NCBI GenBank assembly: GCA_022495995.1
Contig: JAFEMH010002496.1
Coordinates: forward strand, 222,001 to 286,000
DNA length: 64,000 nucleotides
Origin: Adenophora triphylla var. japonica
Lineage: Eukaryota > Streptophyta > Magnoliopsida > Asterales > Campanulaceae
Direction: 5' to 3'
The notes beneath the pieces are model-generated. The model was not told where the DNA came from. It saw nothing but the letters and a program-made list of their open reading frames with translations, and did no database searches. The translations under genes and the position numbers were made by a program. Within the stretch, counting starts at the first letter, position 1, and each line of letters begins with the position of its first letter. This document shows, in pieces, positions 57,057 to 64,000 of the stretch.

Positions 57057-58319
57057 TCAGTTGATCTTGCCGGCTTCATACAAGTCTTGGATGGCATTCC
57101 TCAAATTGTAGCAATTGTTGGTGTCATGACCACTAAACTGATGGTACTCGCAAAATTTGTCGTGGTCCCAATCTTCCCTCATTTTCTTAGGATGATAGTC
57201 TTCCATCGGCTTCAGTTTTCCTTGGCCTACTAGATCATCGAACATTTCCTTAAGAGTAGCCCCACCAAAATCATGATAGGTATGACCGGTGCTCCCCTTT
57301 GTTGGACGATTCTCCTTTTCTGAATTCTTTCTAAGAAGGATCAATTCATCAATTCTAAGGCCCGATTTATGGAGTTCGAGGAAACTAGGGAAGTAATTGC
57401 CGGCAAGCTTCTCTTGGTATTCTTCGCGGAGGCATTGAAGTAGGATATGAATTTGTTCGTCTAGGCTTGGCCTATCAACGATTTCAGTCAGTTTGATCCT
57501 CCATCTTTTGACGAAGTCTGCGAATGATTCATTTGAGAGTTGCTTGGTTTGCTCAAGGTCTCTCCTAGTAGTGCGGTAGGTAGTGTTGTCCTCAAATTGT
57601 TCTTGGAAGACACGACTGGCGAGTGGCCAATCAAGCCTTGTGGAGAGTGGAAGAGTCATGTACCAATCTCTAGCGGCACCGTCAAGGGTTTGAGGGAAGC
57701 ATTGAACTAGCAAGTTGTCATCGACACCCATAGGTAGCATGGCCCAAGAGTAGGTTTCCAAATGAGCTTTAGGGCAAGTAGAACCATTGAATTTTGCAAT
57801 GTCGGGCGTCTTGTACTTTCTAGGAAGCTTTGACATGGATTGACGAAGGGTGTCATAGTCGATAGAGAGCGAGGCTCCCTTGCTCACATCGAGGGATGCA
57901 AGTTTCTTTTCTAGCATTGCCATGGTGAGGGGTTCGTCCTTGCTTTCCCTCTTTCTTTCTTTCTTGGAAGCATAACTCTCATTGTCGGAGGAGGAAGATG
58001 ATGAGCTAGACTCATACACCTTTTTCTTGTGCTTGCGGTGCCTTTTAGCTTTCTTAGTGTATGATACTTCGTCATCGGAAGAGGACTCATTCTCTTTCTT
58101 CTTTGAGCTTAATTCGGCCAATTGTAGTTTCATGGCTTGGAGTTCGTCAACCATGGCTTTCATTTCCCCGGCTTGGATTCTTCTTTCAAGTTCTAATCGG
58201 GCCTCCATTTCATCGGCTTGGGCTTGTAGCATTTCTTCATATCGAATCCTTTGATCCTCAATTTCCTTCTTGAGTGCTTCAGAATTCATCGTGTCGTAAG
58301 GAAATTGAGTTGTTACCAT
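57057..58319 (-). CDS. Tat-type gypsy Gag, intact
   Basis: A 420-codon frame. Residues 10-90 form a coiled coil (EIEDQRIRYEEMLQAQADEM), followed by a Ser/Lys-rich segment (SSSSSSSSDNESYASKKERK). The retrotransposon Gag domain spans about residues 180-330: YDTLRQSMSKLPRKYKTPDI, AKFNGSTCPKAHLETYSWAM, DGAARDWYMTLPLSTRLDWP, FADFVKRWRIKLTEI. The C-terminus has FCEYHQFSGHDTNNCYNLRN, the Cys/His motif usual at this place in Tat-lineage Gag, not a standard zinc knuckle. The stop follows directly, with no pol frame behind it. It forms the particle shell and could package this element's RNA if complemented. Confidence 0.9.
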   Translation of the reverse strand: MVTTQFPYDTMNSEALKKEIEDQRIRYEEMLQAQADEMEARLELERRIQAGEMKAMVDELQAMKLQLAELSSKKKENESSSDDEVSYTKKAKRHRKHKKKVYESSSSSSSSDNESYASKKERKRESKDEPLTMAMLEKKLASLDVSKGASLSIDYDTLRQSMSKLPRKYKTPDIAKFNGSTCPKAHLETYSWAMLPMGVDDNLLVQCFPQTLDGAARDWYMTLPLSTRLDWPLASRVFQEQFEDNTTYRTTRRDLEQTKQLSNESFADFVKRWRIKLTEIVDRPSLDEQIHILLQCLREEYQEKLAGNYFPSFLELHKSGLRIDELILLRKNSEKENRPTKGSTGHTYHDFGGATLKEMFDDLVGQGKLKPMEDYHPKKMREDWDHDKFCEYHQFSGHDTNNCYNLRNAIQDLYEAGKIN

Positions 58320-59710
58320 TGGAGAGGTAAGGGAGCTTGACGACCTTAGAGATGAACTAGAGATATCTCGACGAGACGCCTTTTTCGAATATTAGCCCCA
58401 AACGATCCTAGATGGAGAAAAGGATGATGGTTAAAATTACCTCACGAGCGATTTTTTTGAAGTTTTTATTTTTATTAGAGACGGAGTTTTGACTCAAGGA
58501 GGGAGCGCACATCGATCATCAATTACAAACACAGATTCTGCAAATAAAATCTCGCGCGAGACGAGGTAATCTCGCACGAGATTACCATTCGGAGAGATGG
58601 ATTTCATTCCTTTTTATTTCCTAAATTCATGGTCGGACGGACAAAGGTCCGTTTTCTATCTAGCATCCTAGGCAAAACTTGCAGGCGTACGTAATTCGAA
58701 CCAAACCTAGGGACTCGGTAATTGACCATTCTTTGAAAAGTAAAGCCACGTAAAATTGACCGGAAGGATTTTTTTTTTCTTTAAAGGGACTTCCGAAAGG
58801 GTCATTCCGAAGGGACATTTCCGAAGGGACTTTTTCTTTTTCCGAAGGGACTTTTCCGAATCCTTTTTCGATAGTCAATTTTACATTAGCTTCATTTTGA
58901 TCAAAGACAAGAAAGATTACCAAGTCAAAACCGACCGGTCACGGAGTGTTCTTAGAAAGACAATCTACATGATATGTGGCGATGCAGGGCTGGAAGGCTA
59001 GGCTCCCCGCGATATGACAATCTAGGTGGATTGAATACGCGGAGTGGGATGATCCAACTTCGGAGAGACCGGCGACTAGGTGGTTACCGTCATCCGTCCT
59101 TAGTGTGGGTCCCGGGTTTATAGAGGGTATGTAGTGCAATGACAGATATAAATGAGTGCGCGTGTGTGAGAGTCAATCTAGGTGATAGAGTAAAATAGAG
59201 ATTTTTTTTTTGAAAAAATCAAACGGAAAACAGATAATGGCCGCACCAAGTGGTTGCCTACGTTTCTCCCAATTTAGGAAGACTCAGGCCGTCGTAGTTC
59301 CACATAAAGAGATAAAGAGAGATAAATAATTTAATTTACAACTCCCGAATCCCCAATGGACCGGACATTAATTAAATAAAACCCAATCGCACGCAGTTTA
59401 TAAATAATAATCAATTATTTAAAGGAAATAAAGATTCGAGTTCTACACCTTAAGGGAGGCCTTAAGATGCGGGAACTCTGCAGATAATAAATTCTGGGAT
59501 CCCCCTTGCATGTTCGGCTCTCGTCTTGGACTATGAGACAAACGGGAGAAACCAGAAAACAACCAGATTGCCGAAGCAATATCTCGCGCGAGATATGATA
59601 TCTCGCCGCGAGATATGCTCCATCTGAGAGCAAAAAATTCGAATTTACAATTTTTTTTTTGAAAACCTCTCTTTTAATATTGACGCAAGTTTAAGCCTCT
59701 TAATTTTAAA
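58320..59710 (-). other. Nested Tat 5' leader
   Basis: Non-coding between primer site and gag. It holds palindromic ATCTCGCGCGAGA motifs at 58,548 and 59,581, a run of GAAGGGACTTTTTC-type repeats (58,790-58,860), and a CCTACGTTTC...CGTAGTTCC motif at 59,257-59,300. Ogre-type elements often have an extra ORF upstream of gag; I see none here. Confidence 0.65.
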
Positions 59711-59729
59711 TCCCCAGCGGAGTCGCCAC
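59711..59729 (-). other. Nested Tat primer-binding site
   Basis: Minus-strand TGGCGACTCCGCTGGGGA directly after the right LTR. Ogre/Tat elements commonly prime with tRNA-Arg; I infer the same here but cannot verify the complement. The same GAGTCGCCAC core also occurs inside the LTRs (53,011 and 59,769). Confidence 0.65.
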
Positions 59730-60789
59730 TGTAGCGTTGTGAGAAAATTTCATCTTTTCATCTTTTTGAGTCGCCACCTATATTATTCGTTTGGAAACAT
59801 AGGAAAACCATTTTGAAAGAGATTTGAGTTCGGGGCTTAGGTTATGAAATGGGTAGGTTTAGAAGGCATCCATTTCACCCAATCCGGAGATCGGTCTTGC
59901 TAAAGAAAAGAGAGGTTTTCAATCTTTTTAATAAAATAATTAAAGAAAAACAAGTAAACCCTAATCAATTTCTTGATTAGGAATGTCGGATTGTATGCTT
60001 TGAGATCGCCTTCATTGACTGAAGGGACTCTAGGCTAATCCTTTTGATGGGATTACACTACTCTAAAATCAATAGAGAGGTTGAGAAGAGAAACGAAAGT
60101 TTAAAGGATGATTACCTTTTGAGAAGAGATTCGGACAGAGTTTCGACTCAAGTTTAGAGTCGAACCTTGATTTGGACAGAGCTTCGCCTCGATCCTGGAT
60201 TTGGATCTTGATGCGGACGGAGCTTCGCCTTGGTCCTTTGATTCGGGCTTCGATATTTGTTAATCAACAAGGTTGATGAACAAACTTTGAGAGTTGTTTT
60301 GTGAGTGATTTGAAGGAGTCTTTCGTGGAAAGAAACCAACAAATTGTGTGTGTTGTGTGTGTTCTTGATCAAGGATCAGAATTGTCGACCTCTGAAACAC
60401 TAGAAGTCATCCAGTATTTATAGGAGGTTGGAGAGGTGAAGGTGGAGAGGGAAATTACCCTAGGAAGGTTCCGTAACTCGGCCGATTGGATACCCGAATT
60501 GATAAGGTTTTATCCAAAAGAGAGTTTGAAACGGAGAAGGAGAGTGATTCTCGCACATCTGCCGAGGGGATATCTCGCGCGAGATATGATATCTCGTGCG
60601 AGATAACTAGTCTCGATGACTATTTTGTCCTCTTCGGCTGTTCCGTTAGTCGGCTAGGGTCCAAAACTAACGAGGTTAGTTAGAAACTTAACGAAACATG
60701 ACGAAACTGATATGCTTTCATCAAAACATAAAAGAGAGATGAAGAGTAGTGTAATCATGTAATTATGGGTTCAAAATGGGGTGTCTACA
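59730..60789 (-). repeat. Nested Tat LTR, right (5', promoter LTR)
   Basis: 1,060 bases, differing from the left LTR by scattered changes, some in the UGA/CGA-rich part near 60,550-60,660. It has the same TATA box (near 60,410-60,424) and palindromes (60,571-60,604). Confidence 0.92.
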
Positions 60790-60845
60790 ACCTTCTTCAA
60801 CCACCAGTTCAAACAGCCATATTCGGGGAGAAGGATAGAAAAACC

Positions 60846-62331
60846 ATGGAGGGAATTGTGAGCATGAGAAATCCATCCAAGTTATCCCAAGATTCGCAAA
60901 TGCAATTCTTCACCAAATTTAAAGAGTGGTGTCGGGAGATTATGCATGAGAGGAGGCCATTCTTTGAAGAAAGGTACAAGATACGATGCTTGTGGTCTCT
61001 CAAGGAATTGATTCCGGATTATGATCTTTTGAGAGCTTCTTCCTCATTTTGGGACACTAGAAGGCATGTTTTTTGCTTTTCTTACAATGAAATGGTCCCG
61101 AATGTTGAAGAATTTCGGGCTTTGCTTGGTGGTCCTGAGGTGGAGGAGATTGCAATTCCTTTGCCCGAGGAGCCTCTTTTGTTGACAAGCCGTGTAACCT
61201 TCTTCATCTTTCCCTGAGGAAGCACAAGGTATGATCTGTGGTCTCGATCATTTTAACATTTCTGGTCTCCCTGATAGATTTAGGGGCTTAGTCTTGCTTG
61301 AAGATGCCTATTGGGATGCCTTTGCACTTTGCATGTTCGGGACCTTGTTTATGGTTTATTCTTTTGGGATCTGTCATCTGGCCGCTAGATGTAGTCGTTC
61401 ACTATCGTTTGGGCAGTAGACGTTGTACCTTCTGATCCTCGGGGGAGACTTTTCATGCTCTCGACAGCTGGCCACCGCGAGGTGGTATATGCACGGGGGC
61501 AGCCCGTTTCTCTTGACTTTGTGGCTGTTGGAGCGCCCGGGGATTCTTCGGGAAACTTCGATATGATCAAGCCTTGGACATTTGCCAGAGGGGGTTGCCA
61601 TGGATTTTGACGATCGTGTGGCTCGTGGGAGCGTTGGATGGCTAGTCGCGATCGAAGATATCGATGGTCGGTGCTTCATTGGCGAGTGGAGACTCCTGAG
61701 AGTACTTCGTGATGGATCTCCCGTGGTTATGCTTCCGGGGCTTTCTCACCCAGCCTTTTACATTCGGCTTTGGTTCGAGACAGTTCGGTTTGGAGGACAT
61801 TGATGATATAGCCACCAGGGTGGTGGCTTCGCTTCTATGGATGATCCTTCGGTGTTTCCATTTCTTTCCCGAGTGTGGAGGTATGACGTCTTTCCTCCTC
61901 GGGTTATCCTCGGGCGTCCGAGACACATGTTCTTGACCACACTTGGTACCCTGGATTGGTACGAGAGGCATTTGGGAGACTCAAATGGCTATTTTGAGAC
62001 GGCGTGAGGCCATTGTGGTGCGGAGGACCCGATGGGGCTGAGAGGAGGAGGGCCGAGGCGAGGGCCAACCCTCATGACAGAGCGGAGATGTTGTGACCGA
62101 CTATGAGGCTTATGTCAAGAGACAGGAGAGGAGGGTTCCTATGCTACCGCCTAGACTACATGAGATGAGAGATGATGCTAGGGCCACTAAGGCCCCGATA
62201 GAGGCCGGTTTGATAGATCCTGTCCCTACACCAGAGCTTGGTAGGAGAAAGATCGACATTTTTCCTGTTCAGAGGAAGAAGACCCGAAGGGGGAAGAAGA
62301 GGGGAGATGCCAGTACGAGCGGCTTAGAGTG
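60846..62331 (+). pseudogene. Second plant-mobile-domain gene, decayed
   Basis: The first frame (MEGIVSMRNPSKLSQDSQMQ) contains KEWCREIMHERRPFFEERYK, DYDLLRASSSFWDTRRHVFC and FSYNEMVPNVEEFRALLGGP, the opening part of a PMD-type domain. Near 61,180 a one-base shift is needed to read VDKPCNLLHLSLRKHK before a GTATGA donor. Later pieces (DRFRGLVLLEDAYWDAFALC at 61,260-61,420 and shifted fragments at 61,430-61,980) are broken by stops. A Lys/Arg-rich end, VQRKKTRRGKKRGDASTSGL, stops at 62,331. It is distinct in sequence from the intact gene at 49,488, so two different PMD genes lie on the same side of this element. Confidence 0.65.
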
Positions 62332-62785
62332 ACCTCGAGTTTTCCGAGTATCCTTTTTTTGCCGTAGCAGACACATTAGTTTGACTCATGTATCTTAGTT
62401 TCTTTTAGCAAAGTTGTAATTCGTAAGAGCGAACCGGCTTAGACTCATCAAAAAGCTTTTAACTCGTAATGAATATGTGAATTGTTTTAGAGTTTTTCAA
62501 GACGCTTTCATGGTCTCGATCAAGTGTATTGATGTCTAAGTATGACTTTTATTTGTGTTTTAGACCGAACCGTTTCCGCCGCCTACGTTCCCTTCGGACA
62601 AAGGGCTCAGTCTCCGTAGTTCGACACCGTTTTTTTTTTTTGTTTTTTTTTTTTTTTTTTTTCTTTTTGTGTTTTTTTGGTGCAACCCTGTTTTTTACCT
62701 AGGCCGCCCTTTTCGGGTTTTCAACCTAGTTGGGTATTACTCTTTTAGCACTCCTTTTTTCTTTCTTTTTTTTCACTCAGTGTTT
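62332..62785. other. Spacer with T runs and two inverted motifs
   Basis: Holds a CCTACGTTCC...CGTAGTTCG motif (62,582-62,623), long T runs (62,630-62,662) and a CCTAGGCCG...TTTTCAACCTAG motif (62,698-62,728). The same two motif types occur in the nested Tat element. No coding frame. Confidence 0.7.
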
Positions 62786-63595
62786 TTACGCGTAGTATTT
62801 GCGCAGCTTGTCACCATTCACTGGGTGTACAAAGGGATTTCCGTCGAGGTTTGCAAGTTGCATGGCTCCTCCGGAGAAGATCTTTCGGGCGATGTATGGC
62901 CCGACCCAGACAGGCTCCCATTTGCCAAGCGGGTTGACACGGACCGGGGGCTTCTCTTTTAAAATGAGATCACCTTCTCGGATCTCCCGATGCTTTACTT
63001 TCTTGTCGAAGGCTCTGGCCATTCTCCCTTGGTATGCTCGGATATGTTCCATGGCCTTCAATCGTCGCTCATCTAGCAGGGCCAATTCATCATGGCAACT
63101 TTGGAGCCATTCGACCTCGTTGATCTGGCTTTCCAACAACACACGGAGTGAGGGGATTTCTAGCTCGATTGGGAGTACGGCTTCCATCCCGTAGGTAAGA
63201 GCAAATGGTGTTTCCCCGGTTGTGGTTCTGACGGATGTTCTGTAGCCCCAGAGTGCCAGGTGTAGCTTCTCGGGCCAATCTCTCGCCTGACACCATTTTT
63301 CGGATGATGTTTTCCAAAGTCTTGTTTGTCGCCTCGACGGCTCCGTTGGTTTGGGGCCCGTAGGGAGATGACTTGTGACGGTTATTCTCGGGATTCTACC
63401 AAGACTCGTCGCATTCCCCTTCGAAGTGGGATCCATTATCTGAGATGATTTCGGCAGGCAACCCGTATCTGCATATGATGTTTTCTTTGATGAAGAGGGC
63501 TACTTTCCTTGAGTTGAGGACCTTGTAGGACTTGGCTTCAACCCATTTGGTGAAATAGTCCACAGCTACCAGGACGAATTCGTGGCCGTTGCTGA
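62786..63595 (-). pseudogene. Gypsy (Tat-type) integrase, truncated and frameshifted
   Basis: From right to left: GHEFVLVAVDYFTKWVEAKS with the first catalytic Asp, YGLPAEIISDNGSHFEGE with the second, then frame-shifted ENIIRKM and WPEKLHLALWGYRTSVRTTT. ETPFALTYGMEAVLPIELEI follows, then the C-terminal GKWEPVWVGPYIARKIF (GPY/F module) and ending NPFVHPVNGDKLRKYYA. At least two frame changes (near 63,410 and 63,270-63,310) break it. The zinc-binding HHCC part and all upstream pol domains are gone. The ending is typical of the Tat lineage. Confidence 0.85.
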
Positions 63596-64000
63596 GGCCC
63601 CACATGTCACAAACACCAATAGGAACGTTGCTATTATCTCTGCCACCACCTATCATTTCAACCACCCATCCATTCACAAATTATACCCATCACACACACA
63701 CACACACACACACACTGCTAGGATTAGATTTTCTATAATCCAAATTACTTTGTGTATTGTGTATAACACATTCTATACAACAATTAGTGACCATATGATT
63801 CATATATTAGGATCGACATCATAATAATGAAACTATATATGTATACGAAATGCCACATTCAATGCACATGAGATGTATTCATAAACCCAAGCCAAGGTTA
63901 AATTCCAAAATGATACCATAAAGTTGTCACGCCTTAAACTGAGACTTGGGCGTGACAGCTGGATGACTTACCTTTCTGAGAAAGCCAGGAGGGTAATGAT
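63596..64000 (-). pseudogene. Second NIP aquaporin copy, broken in exon 2 (continues past window)
   Basis: Matches 28,927-29,346 closely: the first 18 codons of exon 2 ([18 protein letters not shown], 63,649-63,596), the whole first intron including its (AC)n tract (63,693-63,714), the splice donor, and 29 bases of exon 1 at the window edge. After codon 18 of exon 2 the sequence becomes gypsy integrase, so the rest of this copy is absent here. It lies in the same orientation as the complete gene 34.6 kb to the left. Confidence 0.88.

Larger units (their letters stand above)
52973..60789 (-). mobile_element. Nested Tat/Ogre-like gypsy element with gag only
   Basis: LTRs at 52,973-54,031 and 59,730-60,789 (TGTAG...CTACA) are very similar. 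The 5-base duplication ACCTT lies at 52,968-52,972 and 60,790-60,794. On the minus strand: primer site, a 1.4 kb leader, an intact gag, then no protease, reverse transcriptase or integrase, but 2.5 kb of non-coding and tandem-repeat sequence before the polypurine tract. It is complete in structure yet non-autonomous, presumably moved by a full Tat element. Similar LTRs suggest recent insertion. Confidence 0.92.
45699..63595 (-). mobile_element. Outer Tat/Ogre-like Ty3-gypsy element, 5' part missing, with antisense PMD genes
   Basis: From left to right: 3' LTR (45,699-47,433), polypurine tract, tandem-repeat arrays, an antisense PMD gene (49,488-52,561), a nested Tat element (52,973-60,789), a second antisense PMD pseudogene (60,846-62,331) and the C-terminal part of a minus-strand gypsy integrase (62,786-63,595). 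Gag, protease, reverse transcriptase, the primer site and the 5' LTR are missing, replaced at 63,595 by NIP sequence. Grouping these parts into one element rests on orientation and order, which fit Tat elements that carry extra reading frames between pol and the 3' LTR. Confidence 0.7.

Overview
The window is nuclear DNA of a flowering plant, most likely a eudicot, from a transposon-rich, gene-poor region. The evidence is CACTA (En/Spm), Stowaway, Copia and Tat/Ogre-type Ty3-gypsy elements, GT-AG introns, telomere-like TATAGGG minisatellites and one ordinary plant gene, a NIP aquaporin. I saw no bacterial, organellar, rRNA, tRNA or CRISPR features.

1-27,488: TATAGGG-type minisatellite arrays alternate with decayed CACTA pieces. 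A block of about 6.6 kb occurs twice in direct orientation: 1-6,640 (copy A) and 13,449-27,488 (copy B). Copy A carries a private Stowaway MITE (102-388), for which copy B shows the empty site. Copy B carries a private 7.7 kb Copia element (19,207-26,879, TSD ATAAT) inserted in a (TAA)n tract. Both copies hold the N-terminal part of a CACTA TNP2 transposase, interrupted upstream by a palindrome-rich foldback element. A second CACTA family, with TATACGGCGG subterminal repeats, has termini at 8,157, 9,785 and 12,992.

27,489-31,480: the NIP aquaporin gene (27,921-29,487, minus, five exons) is the one clear host gene. It has NIP2/Lsi1-type features but lacks the alanine of its first NPA motif. 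MITEs and an LTR-like stretch follow.

31,485-44,270: a longer but broken copy of the same TNP2-bearing CACTA family, with a TNP1-like gene, a TNP2 gene and a partly duplicated upstream region. A 3.0 kb LTR retroelement (39,093-42,132, TSD CATTC) is inserted in it and carries a third, internal LTR-like segment.

44,271-63,595: nested Tat/Ogre-like gypsy elements, all on the minus strand. The remains of one element (LTR 44,271-45,140) are cut by a second, outer element (3' LTR 45,699-47,433, integrase remnant 62,786-63,595). The outer element contains two plant-mobile-domain (PMD) genes on the opposite strand. One has fully open, spliceable exons (49,488-52,561); the other is decayed (60,846-62,331). 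A third element with gag only (52,973-60,789, TSD ACCTT) is nested between them. The 3' regions of the Tat elements are full of tandem repeats and recurring short inverted motifs.

63,596-64,000: the start of a second, direct-orientation NIP copy, broken inside exon 2 where it meets the gypsy integrase. Most reading frames in the window are transposon-derived or pseudogenic. The candidates for live coding are the NIP gene, the first PMD gene and, less certainly, the gag genes.
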